From: Blasia pusilla
Taxonomy: Eukaryota > Marchantiophyta > Marchantiopsida > Blasiales
NCBI GenBank assembly: GCA_050084515.1
Contig: CM114274.1
Coordinates: 34,038,001-34,102,000 of the forward strand
Direction: 5' to 3'
Length of the DNA: 64,000 bases
The notes below the pieces were generated by a model. The model worked only from the letters and a program-made list of their open reading frames with translations. It ran no database searches and was not told the origin of the DNA. A program made the translations under genes and the position numbers. Positions 1-9,321 of the stretch are shown here, one piece after another (within the stretch, counting starts at the first letter, position 1; each line of letters starts with the position of its first letter).

Positions 1-309
1 AGCATCTGTGGGTGGTTTTAGTGGAGTAGTCACTTGGCCAGGAGACTTTTGGAGGGTAATGTTTCTACTATGGATTCTCCTGCGCATGAGGAGGTAGAGG
101 AGATCCCTATTTTTGCAGCAAAGTGGCATCCTCATCGTTGGATGTGCCACTTTGGAGTTCAGCGGTGCACTACGGCAGAGGCGATGGCCTAGTGGGAGAG
201 GCTTGGTGTGAGGTGTTATACCTCACGAGGAAGAGGAGGCCCCACGGACTCCTACCGCCCGATTGGGTTATCCCTTTGGATACTACACCCATTGTATGGC
301 AAGTATCCA

Positions 310-1275
310 CGGAGGGCATTTGTGTGTTAGATCTCTTTGGTGGGATTAGCATTGGTTTGGCGGCGATGTGTTGCAGGCCGATTCGTATCGGAGATACGTG
401 TATGTGGAGCGAGATGAGACGGCCGAAGAGAGTCTCATCCCGACATATTGGTCGATTGATGCGGAGATATCCTGAGTTGTTGCCGCCATCGCTATTCGTG
501 GGTACCAGCGATGCTTTACCATCACACATTGCATTGTTGGGGCGCAGGACCTTGAGAGGGTTGGTCCTGTGGATTTGGTGATTCTTTGGATGGCCATGTC
601 GAGTCATACACGTCGGGTCGTGGTGAGGGATTACATGACCCTAGGTCTCAATTGTTTTGGGAGATGTTACGGGTGTTACGACATCTTGAGTTCATCGCAC
701 GTGCTCTAGCTTACATTCGAGAATGTTCCATTGTTGGGTGACACTCGGACCCGATGATGATGGCGAGTGTTCATGAGGTGCGCTCTTGGATTGGACCAGC
801 GGTGTTGTTGGATGCGCCATGAGTTGGCTCAGCGTGCACATCGCCCACGCTTGTGGTGGACAAACTTGTTTCTAGGGAGGTTCTACGTCGAGCATATGAT
901 GCATGGCGGGATCCTCGCCTTACAAAGTGGATAGTATCTTGGAATCTTTGGCGACTTTCTCAAGTGGTGAGGGTTATTGATCGGTCATCCATGGCAGTGG
1001 TGAACCGTGTGGGCCATCCTAGGATGGCACTACCCACATTTGTGAGTTTTCCCGCGTCACATGCCTACAGGGAAGGTGGTCCGGGGCTTGTATGGGATTC
1101 TCATGTGCGACAATTGGTGGAGCCTAACGCTGATGAGAGAGAGCGTGCGATGGGATTTACTACTAGCGTGACACCGGTTGCTTCTATTTCTGAGGCTTCA
1201 CGACGTCATGTGTTGGGTCATGCCATGGACCTGAATTGTTTGACTTGGATTTTGAGTCTTGGTATGGCCGAGCAG
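310..1275 (+). pseudogene. DNA (cytosine-5) methyltransferase domain inside the gypsy element, frameshifted
   Basis: C5-methyltransferase motifs are seen in order across several frames. Motif I reads VLDLFGGISIGLA at 328-366. Motif IV reads VDLVI followed after an indel by W-P-C-R (569-602), where the Pro-Cys is the catalytic pair. Motif VI reads ENVPLLGD after a frameshift near 720. A motif VIII-like RPRLWWTN lies near 845-865. Motifs IX/X read ERERAMGF and, later, RRHVLGHAMDLNCLTW at 1138-1250. The order I-IV-VI-VIII-IX/X is that of DNMT1/DNMT3 enzymes and unlike the circularly permuted plant DRM. The ER-GF and LG-A/S motifs are closest to DNMT3 by eye. The same domain sits at the same place in the - strand element at 28915-29960, so it belongs to the element family. 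It is not functional in this copy. Confidence 0.82.
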
Positions 1276-1534
1276 CGTCGACTTCGGACTATGTCTGGGT
1301 CTTCCACCCTTGTAATGAGCTCGATGGCTACCGGGGACGGTAGAGGCATCGGTGAAGCGAGGAGAGTAGTATTTTGCATCCTTGGAGTAAATGGGATGTA
1401 ATGGTTGGGCATGTGGAGTTGGTTGCTCATCTTTGGTGGAGGAGTTATTTGCTCGAGATGATGGTGTAGCTAAGGGTGTATCATCTTGTGAGGGGGTTTG
1501 AGCAGACCAATGGCATCGTCCCTCTCCCTCTAGT

Positions 1535-2500
1535 ATGCCGGTGGAGGAGACTTGGGAGCCATTACTTGGGCCCAAGCTTACGGGAGGTGAGAAACGATGC
1601 TTGACACGGTTCCTACGTGCTTATAGGAGTTGTTTTGCCTTTAGCATGAAGGAGTTGGGTTCTCTGGTTGGACCCGGTATATGGATTGATTTGGCTAGTG
1701 ATACGCCAATCTTTCGTCATCCCTACCGATATAGTGATATGGAGAGGGACCTAATTCGAGAGGAGGACGTTGGACCTTTTGGAGGTGGATTAGTGGAGTT
1801 GTCGCATGGAGAGTATGCATCGCCCACTGTCATGCTCGCTAAAAGGATATGCATGGCAACTACACGGATAGGCGGATGTGTGGAGATTACCGCCCTATCA
1901 ATCGGCAAACCAAGGCCGATAGGTATGCCATGCCTACACTGAGGAGATCTTTGATGTGGTGGGACAGCAAAGATTTTCAAGATTTTTGGATCTTCGGGCA
2001 AGATACCATCAATTGCCGATTCGGGAGAGTGACAAGGCCAAGATAGCATTTTGGGGTGTCAACTCTCATGGCAAGGATTGTTTGTACCAGTGGAAATTCT
2101 TACCCTTTGGGTTGAAGAATGCACCTGCCGAGTTTCAAAGAGTGATGGACAGGATCCTAGCAGGGTTGGATTTTGTTCGGTGTTACATTGATGATATCTT
2201 TGTGTTCAGTAACACGGTGGAGGAGCATCAGATACATTTGTAGATGGTGTTTGAGCGGTTGAAAGCTCATGGTCTACGTTTGCATCCAGGAAAGTGTAAG
2301 TTCTTCCATGAGGATGTTGAGTACTTGGGTCATGTGATCTATCCAGGTGGTTTGGGAGTTCAAAGACAAGCAAAGGTGGAGGCTATTGCACTTATTCGCG
2401 TCCGGTAGATGTGAGTAGAGTTCGAGCATTCATGGGATTGGCGAACTACTATCGGAGGTATGTGAAGGGATTTAGTGCTATGGCAAAGCCTTTGAACCAA
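1535..2500 (+). pseudogene. Gypsy reverse transcriptase, decayed
   Basis: The fingers/palm region is visible as ELSHGEYASP, then MCGDYRPINRQT (1874-1912), FLDLRARYHQL (1983-2017), KFLPFGLKNAPAEFQ (2094-2140) and the catalytic YIDDI box at 2183-2200, followed by KCKFFHEDVEYLGHVI (2294-2342). These are hallmark Ty3/gypsy RT blocks, with the YIDD form of the catalytic motif. At least two frameshifts (about 1780-1960) and a stop at 2241 break the frame. A short N-terminal piece at 1535-1690 precedes the RT and contains CFAFSMKELG, which is also present in the - strand element. Confidence 0.9.
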
Positions 2501-2589
2501 TTGCTGAAATCAGATCAAGAGTGGCACTGTGGAGATGATCAGGAGAGAGCTTTTGGGGAGCTTAAGGCCTAGTTGGTGGCGGCGCCTAT

Positions 2590-4130
2590 CTTGAGGAGAC
2601 CTATCGAGGGCGCCCATTTCAGATTACACAATCGATTGGAGTAGGTTGGGACTTGGAGCGGTGTTGACACAACATGATGATGAGCACATGGAGTTTGTGG
2701 TGGCCTATGCAAGTCGTTCGAATAATGCAAATGGAGTCGCTATAGTTCATATGAGGGAGAGTGCTTGGCAAGAGTGTGGTGTGGCACACTTTAGGTGTTA
2801 CTTGTTTGGCACACATTTTACCCTTGTTACTGATCACCGGCCGCTCAAGTGGTTGATGGAGTCGGACAAGCTTACGGGGAAGCTTGCACGGTGGGCTCTT
2901 ATCTTTACAGAGTATGACTTCCGGGTGGTACATAGACCTGGAGTTGCCAACCTTGATGCTGATGGGTTGAGTAGGAACCCATGTACTAGCCAAGAGGATA
3001 CAATTGGGGCTAGATGGCATGGCGAGGTTGATGAGGAGATGGTGCCAGGTTGGCATGCATCCGCCTTTTTATGTTGGTTAGGGGTGGACTCTAGTATGGA
3101 GGACCACATGATATCTTACTCTAGTCAGAGGGTAGATGGCGAGCCTTCAGATCCTAAGGTTGGAGATGGTGGTACGGATCAGCGTGATATTCATGATGAT
3201 GTGTTGGTGTTGGAGTTCCTACGGACCAGTAGGGTGCCAGGCATAGTGAGTGCCAAGGAGCGAGACCGTGTTCTTCAACGTGCTAAGAGGTATCGATTGG
3301 AGGGAACACATATTCTCCGCATGTGGGAGGATGGTAGAGTACGAGTAGTGCCACATTTGGCTAAGAGAGAGCGCATTTTGCGACATGCCCATGAGGAGTT
3401 GGGACATTTTGGGGTAAAGCGTACGTATAGTTTACTCCTTGGCCAGTATTGGTGGCGTGGCATGCATACTCTCGGTGCAGCGATTGGTGTCACGTTGTAT
3501 GGTTTGTGACCGGGTGAGGGCATCATTTAATGCCCCTACACCACAATTACACCCCTTGCCTATTATGGGGTTGGGTTACCGTTGGAGTGTGGACTTTGCG
3601 GGACCGTTACCATTGACTGTACGACATCATCGATATGTGTTGGTGATGGTGGAGCACTTCTCCAAGTGGATTGAGTTGGTGGCATTACCTGGGAACAAGG
3701 CGAGTGAGGAACGGCGTATGCGTTTCGGATAGAGTGCTTAGTCATTTTGGTGCACCCGGTGAAGTCTTGACCGACCGGTCTGAGTTTTGGTGAGTTTCAG
3801 GTCTTGTGTGACAAGGCGTTGATTGATCATCGAACCACGTCTCGAGATCATCCGAGGCGGATGGTTTGGCTGAGCGTGTGGTTCAGGCGGTGAAGAGGGC
3901 ATTGCGCAAGTATGGCCTCTGAAGGGCATCTTGAGGCAGGATATTCGGTTGCCATGGTTAGCCATGGGGTATAGGTTCGATCGCCAAGCATCCTTGGCTT
4001 CCTTCTCACCTTATTTTTGTTATACGGCCGAGATCTAGACTTGCCAGCAGCAATTCGTCGGGAGTCTAGTGAGGTGGTGGACCTTGATGACCCAGAGATG
4101 TGGATGAGGGTGTGTTCCCAGCGGGCGGAG
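2590..4130 (+). pseudogene. Gypsy RNase H and integrase of copy 1, decayed
   Basis: The open frame 2646-3509 encodes RNase H (VAYASRS, HFTLVTDHRPLKWLM, then HRPGVANLDADGLSR) and an integrase zinc-binding region (RHAHEELGHFGVKRTYSLL), where the H-H half is present. The next frame 3439-3732 continues with the C-x2-C half (CMVC) and the start of the catalytic core (WSVDFAGPLPL, first Asp). Beyond 3733 the rest of the core survives only as pieces in shifting frames up to about 4130, with many stops. Confidence 0.85.
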
Positions 4131-4136
4131 CCGATT

Positions 4137-5874
4137 TAACAACATTGCAGAGGCAAAGTACAGCTCCTATGAGGGAGAGTGCTTGGCTGCAGTGTGGGCC
4201 GTGGCACATTTCAGGTGCTATTTATTTGGCAACCCTTTCACACTTATCACTGATCATCAACCGTTGAGGTGGTTGATGGAGTCCGATAAGCTTATAGGAA
4301 AGCTTGCCAGGTGAGCTCTATTACTACAAGAGTATGAGTTTGAGGTGGTTCATAGGCCAAGTCGGTTGAACCAGGATACGGATGGGTTGAGTCGTAACCC
4401 ATGTCCGAGTCAGAGAGACGACACAAAAGCTTGATGGCACAGAGAGAGTGATGAGGAGATGGTGCCCGGTTGGCATGCATCTGCCTATCTTTGTTGGTTG
4501 ACTATGGCAGGTCAGCCACCGGTGATGACTTCAGTGGTGGGGTTGGATGATGAGTCTTTGGATCCGGAGGTCAGTGAGGAGGCGACAGGTGGTCGTGATA
4601 TCCACGACGACGTGGAGGTTGTGGAGATCTTGCGCACTGGCGTCATAGCGAGCACAGTGAGTGATAGGGAGCGGGATCGGATCCTATAGAGAGCCAGGAG
4701 GTTCAGATGGGAGGGGAATCATAATTTGCGGGTATGGGGAGATGGTAGGATACGAGTGGTACCTCATCCTTCCCAGCAAGCACGTGTAGTGCGACATGCC
4801 CATGAGGAGTTGGGATATTTTGGAGTGAAGCGTACTTACAACTTGCTCCAGATTCAATATTGGTGGTGTGGCATGCATACTCGGGTATAGCAGTTTGTGG
4901 CCAGATGTATGGTATGTGACAAAGTGCGAGCATCCTTCAATGCTCCCACTCCGCAGTTACATCCTTTGCCGATTATGGGTTTAGGTTATCGGTGGAGTTT
5001 AGACTTTGCGAGATCTTTGCCATTGACGGGGCGTCATCATAGGTACGTGTTGGTCATGGTGGAGCATTTGTCCAAGTGGATAGAGTTGGTGGCACTATCG
5101 GACAAGACGAGCGAGGGAACAACTTATGCGTTTCTAGATCATGTGCTTAGTCATTTTGGTGCACCAGCGGAGGTGTTGACTGACAAGGGTACCGAGTTCA
5201 GGGGAGAGTTTCAAGCCTTGTGTGATCAGGCGATGATAGATCACCGCACCACGTCTCGAGATCATCTTGAGGCAGATGGGTTGGCGGAGAGAGTGGTACA
5301 AACGGTGAAGAGAGGATTGCCCAAGTATGGCTTGCAGCAGGGACAGTTGAGGGAGTGGGACCTACAGTTGCCATGGTTGGCTATGGGTTATCGCTTTAGT
5401 CGGCAAACATCCTTGGCGTCATTTTCATCGTAATTTTTGCTCTTTGGAAGAGAGCCAAATTTACTTGCAGCGATTCGACGTGACATGGCAGAGGTGTTAG
5501 ATCTTGATGATCCAGATGTGTGGGTACAAGCATGTTCTCAAAGGGCGGAGGTTTTTCGTAGAGTTATGCCTATGGCCTTTGAGAACTTAGCTATTGCTCA
5601 CCATAGAGATACATTGAGGTACGCGACCATTCGTGGAGGAGGTTATCGTCCAAGGATTAGAAGGTTTCATCCTAGAGATTACGTGTATTTACAACATGCG
5701 GAACCCACGACGCTAGATGTCACTGCAGGGCACACGATCCTACGTATGCGCGAGGTATTACCGACCCGAGTCCTCATGTTGGAGGGACGGGATGGTATGG
5801 TTTGGAAGGATCATGTGCGCAATTTTGCGCCATGTAATCTTTCGAACGTAAATGGGACAGTGGATCCGAGCTGA
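4137..5874 (+). pseudogene. RNase H-integrase-C-terminal region of copy 2
   Basis: This is the best preserved integrase on +. After RNase H (4150-4400, one stop near 4315) comes a spacer, then the zinc-binding region (RHAHEELGYFGVKRTY at 4790-4840, RCMVCDKVRASF near 4900) and the catalytic core. The three acidic residues are present: Asp in WSLDFA (about 4997), Asp in VLTDKGTEFRGEF (about 5180) and Glu in LAERVVQTVK (about 5290). The region after the core (5437-5874) holds a basic patch, RPRIRRFHPRDYVYL, and the block GRDGMVWKDHVRN, which is shared with the other copies. Stops at 4313, 4687, 4888, 5431 and 5872 make it inactive. Confidence 0.88.
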
Positions 5875-6005
5875 GCAATAGCACTTGCAAGCTTGAGGAG
5901 TATGTTGTGCGGATCTGCGAGGGGTGCAGCCACGATGTTGGTATGTGATGGTTGTTCTCGAGGATGACATATGTCATCTTTGACCCCCTTCTTGATGTGG
6001 ATCCC
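5875..6005 (+). pseudogene. Decayed PHD finger at the end of the gypsy polyprotein
   Basis: Reading through the stop at 5872, the frame gives MLCG, then TMLVCDGCSRG followed by a stop and HM-S. This matches the intact PHD finger of the - strand element (26627-26764) residue by residue over the first half. The first Cys of the C-x2-C pair, the Trp, the Cys of H-x2-C and the final C-x2-C are lost. It is only recognisable by that comparison. Confidence 0.7.
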
Positions 6006-6105
6006 ATGGGATGATGGATGTGTCCGAGATATGTATAGGGTAGTAGGTCATGTTAGAGAGATGTGATATTTTCTATCTAGAGTTGGGGGGATCCAACTGC
6101 CAACT

Positions 6106-6115
6106 AGGGGGGCGG
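6106..6115 (+). promoter_or_regulatory. Polypurine tract of the + gypsy element
   Basis: The purine-rich run AGGGGGGCGG lies just after the coding remnants and just before an LTR-derived segment, where the plus-strand primer of an LTR retrotransposon is expected. The - strand element has a comparable tract (AGCTAGGGGGACGA, read on -) at 26443-26456. Confidence 0.6.
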
Positions 6116-6250
6116 TTGTGTGATCTCCATGTATATGTATGAGTTGATTTTTGTACATGTGTGGATCGACCCGTGTGTGGGGAAGATTGGTGTTGTGTGG
6201 TGTAGATGTGACCGGCGATGTATGTTGTATAGCGATATGTATGCGCACGA
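6116..6250 (+). repeat. Extra copy of the LTR 3' end between polypurine tract and LTR
   Basis: These 135 bp repeat the last part of the LTR (6736-6870) with few differences and end in ATGCGCACGA. The segment is followed after 4 bp by the TG that starts the LTR. The same arrangement is present in the - strand element of the other LTR family (26317-26442), so it is a family trait rather than a local accident. Confidence 0.75.
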
Positions 6251-6254
6251 TACC

Positions 6255-6872
6255 TGTCACATCTGAGTAGCCGAGAGGACGAGATCTATCATGGATAGGG
6301 CGTAAGAGCCAGCGGACTATCTTGAGTGTAACTTTGTCCCATTGTGTTGGATGAGGTTAAGGATATGTCCATTGTGTCAAGAACGTTGTTTCTGCCAACT
6401 TTCATGTTGATTTCTTTCACAGCCGGGTGACTTGTTGACGAGGTCACCCGTCTCTGGTAACCTGTGTGTGTAGGTTACCAAGGGGAGGGCTATTTTTAGG
6501 GGAAGAGTCTTTTGGCTCTTCTCAACCCTATATTAGAGAGGAAGATGGCTTTCCTAAGCCATCTTTCTCATGTTGGGCCGTTGGAGCACCTCTCTTGTAT
6601 GTGTGTGAGATAGGACTAGGGTGCTAGCGTCCGGATTCCTTGGTAGCACAGGGTGGACGAGGCCCGATATGCCGATGTAGATTGAGGAGTGGAGTTTTAG
6701 GCCGAGTGTGCCGTTTTTACTCCTCTTTATTTTTGTTGTGTGATCTCCATGTATATGTATGAGTTGATTTTTGTACATGTGTAGATCGACCTGTGTGTGG
6801 GGAAGATTGGTGTTGTGTGGTGTAAATGTGACCAACGATGTATGTTGTGTAGCGATATGTAGGCGCACGACA
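6255..6872 (+). mobile_element. LTR family A, 3' LTR of the + gypsy element
   Basis: The segment starts TGTCACATCTGAG and ends GCGCACGACA, so it has TG...CA ends. A related copy in reverse orientation with the same ends lies at 55449-56061. Inside are a TATA-like CTATATTA near 6528, which is a full TATATAAG in the solo copy, and four consecutive inverted repeats at 6424-6450, 6455-6480, 6502-6521 and 6542-6565. This is probably the promoter and leader part of the LTR. Confidence 0.85.
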
Positions 6873-8248
6873 GTAACTGACTTGGGAAACTTACTATTTT
6901 AAGTAGGTTCCAAGATTTAGGAAGAGTTTACTCTTTTTAAACTACGAGCAACTTACTAGTACATTTTATTGCAAAAAAAATTTCTCAATTTTATAAAGGC
7001 CAAGTAACACATCATCTTCCATTATGGGTTGTCACTTCTTTCAGAACATTACTTCCACATGAATTATCCCTCGTCCATTAATTATAGCATAGGGAAATTA
7101 AATTTTTTTTCCATCCATACAAGGTTACATGAAATTTAGCGACTCACTTGGGAAGAGGTAATATGATACTTACATTTTTTTTCCTCACATCATAGTATAG
7201 ACTTTGAGTGATCATACGTGGGACTAAATATGAGTGAAACATTCCATAATTCAATCCATAGTAGAATTGAAAGTAGGAGAATTATTTAGGGTTGGGAAGA
7301 GTTTAGAAGAAATGAGATCTTATATTGGATTTTGGGATCTATGAAAATATTTCAAAATGAAATCTTGTTTTCTAAAAAAATTGAAACAATGCACACTAAA
7401 AGGAAGGAGAATTTTTATTACACATTAAGCAGGTGTTAATTAGATCCCAATACAATAACTAAATAAGAATAACTTTTGGGTTGAAGCCAATTTGCAGCAC
7501 AACTAATTTTGGAATATTCCAATGGGCATGGATCCTATTGTTGGAGTAGGGAGGTGTGATCCTCATATTCGTCCACTACAAATAATAATACCCAATATGT
7601 ATGGATCCAAAGAGGGCTCCAATCAAAATTTAGGATGGCATCTCGTTAGAAGTCCGTTTCTTCTTCCGATGATCCAGAATTGGGAGTAATATTGGTGCTA
7701 TCGAATTACGTTGTATCATGATTCACTCCCACCCCTCTCATTCCATTTGGTACATCCCAAAAGTACATCCGATGGACAAACAACTTCATTAAAATTTCAT
7801 TGTCGGATTCAGGAAGAAACACAAATAGAAATACCAATTATACGACGAAATATACGAGTTTTGAGTAGTTCCGGAGAACTCGGCGTAATATCCATCCACA
7901 ACAATCTATGAGCGTCTGCGAGCATCGTTTAGTTTTTTCTCATTCCGTATGGTGTCGTCCGTCCTCCGCGAGGCAAGCTGCGGTTCGCAAGGATCGCGAA
8001 GCGAGAAGCTGTGGGTGAGGAGGCTTGCGGTGAGAGTTCCACCGCAATTGGGTGACGTTGGAAGGTGGTGGATAAGACGGTCCTGGGGATCGTCGGGACT
8101 GGCGCCAAAATAGCGGACGCGTAGTAGAGTAGTATCGCATCGCATCGCGTCGCGTCGCGGTTCTGGTTGCGAATCGCGTGACGGATACGGATGGGCGGCG
8201 ACGGAGACACGAAGATCTAGCGGTTGCTGGACCTCCCTGGACGGCACC

Positions 8249-8252
<4 letters not shown>
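6873..8252. other. Intergenic, AT-rich, no gene recognised
   Basis: No coding frame with recognisable domains and no clear repeat is visible between the LTR and the GA microsatellite. The first 100 bp resemble text seen inside family B LTRs (AACTTACTATTTTAAGTAGG and similar), so part of it may be old LTR-derived DNA. The last 350 bp become GC-richer and probably include promoter sequence of FBL15. Confidence 0.4.

Positions 8253-8286
<34 letters not shown>
8253..8286. repeat. GA microsatellite upstream of FBL15
   Basis: An uninterrupted (GA)n run of about 32 bp is followed by more GA- and GGA-rich sequence to about 8335. GA/CT tracts in plant leaders and core promoters often bind BBR/BPC-type factors; that role is inference here. 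Confidence 0.9.
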
Positions 8287-8288
<2 letters not shown>

Positions 8289-9321
8289 AGCGGGGGGAGA
8301 CCGACCGGAAGGTCCGGAGAGGAGGAGAGAAAGCGGCGTAGCTAACCTAGAGCCCTAACCTAGCGGCCGTGGCAGACAAAGGCAGCGGATGGTCCAGTGG
8401 GACGTTAGAACCGACTCTCGGCTTCGGGTTCTTCCAGGTAAGCAGAACCGATCTCCTCCTCTGCACCAGCAGCAGCTCGTTGGCACTCGACTGGAGAGTG
8501 CTGCAAAGCGGTCGAACGAGGGAACGAGGGGGAGAAAAGAAGAAACGAAGCAGAAGAAGAAGAAGACGTCCCACGTTCCGTCCACGCTGGGAGGTTTGTG
8601 GAGAGGGAGGGAGGGAAGGAGGAAGGCAGAGAGGCAGCGCTGGCGGGCGGTAGAGGGTAGAGAAACGCACAGCCAGGCCCACGCAGCTTGAAGCGCAGGT
8701 AATCCATGGTGCTTCGGTCGACCGTGTCGGGATTTTGTAGGGTGAAGCGAGATACAAGTGCAGGTGTAGGCGATGTCGCGGAAATCGCGCAGGTCGCGGT
8801 GAATTTTTGAGTTCGTGTCGCAACCAACCGCTGGTAGGCAGTAGGTTGGGCTGGTTCATCTGGCATGTTACGGTTATCGAGAGTATAGGTATTTTTACAG
8901 CGGAGATTGAGCGTCAGGAAGTTCGAAGGGTGGAGTTTCCGTTTTCTTGATATCGAGGGATTGTGGAGCTTGATGGTTTCCTCACCGCACGCGATTATAG
9001 AGAATTGGTGGTCCTTGGAAGACGGGGGTCATCGTCCCCTTTCGCGTTGTATTCTTGCACTTTCGTCGATCCCGTATTGCGCGCTCCTTAGCGCTTTCCT
9101 ACGATTTTCTCGATCTGGCTTAGGCACTCCATTTCAGAAATGCTCTACTCCTCCTTTAAATAGTTGGCCGAGCAACTTCATCAGTTTGTTGATCTACGCG
9201 TTGGCATATTCATCCGTTTCTTGGTCATTCTCGCGGTCCACTCGCCTGGGAGACTACAGCGGTCGGTTCGTTTTCCTGCTCAGCTTGATCTTTCACTGGT
9301 TGTCACGGAAAAGCTTTGGAG
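8287..9321 (+). promoter_or_regulatory. Probable long 5' leader of FBL15
   Basis: This GC-rich and purine-rich kilobase precedes the FBL15 start codon and has no recognisable coding content. A good splice donor context, CCAG|GTAAGC, sits at 8437/8438, so a leader intron is possible; I could not fix its acceptor. Several upstream ATGs are present (for example 8389, 8706 and 8971). If they are in the mature leader they would act as upstream ORFs. An in-frame stop at 9286 separates the leader from the FBL15 frame. Confidence 0.5.

Larger units (their letters stand above)
1..4130 (+). mobile_element. Ty3/gypsy retrotransposon, copy 1 (5' part outside window, 3' part lost)
   Basis: Pol-type coding remnants run in the order methyltransferase (about 310-1275), reverse transcriptase (1535-2500), RNase H (2590-2990) and integrase (3330-4130), all on +. 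Frameshifts and stops break every domain. The domain order RT-RNase H-IN is the Ty3/gypsy order. The copy stops near 4130 inside the region that follows the integrase core, at a point equivalent to about 5550 in copy 2, and the sequence jumps back to RNase H. Gag, protease and the 5' LTR would lie left of base 1. Confidence 0.9.
4131..6872 (+). mobile_element. Ty3/gypsy copy 2, 3' half joined to copy 1
   Basis: At about 4131 the sequence restarts in the middle of RNase H (NNIAEAKYSSYEGECLAAVW) and then runs colinearly through integrase, the C-terminal region and a 3' LTR that ends at 6872. Copy 1 already contains RNase H and integrase, so the locus is a partial head-to-tail dimer. Unequal recombination between two elements or a template switch would both explain it. 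The two copies differ at many positions, which argues against a recent simple duplication. Confidence 0.8.

Noticed and set aside
8347-8866. Overlapping long frames on both strands in the FBL15 leader
   Set aside because: Both strands are open because the sequence is purine-rich and low in stops. The peptides are low complexity with no domain and lie where a leader is expected.
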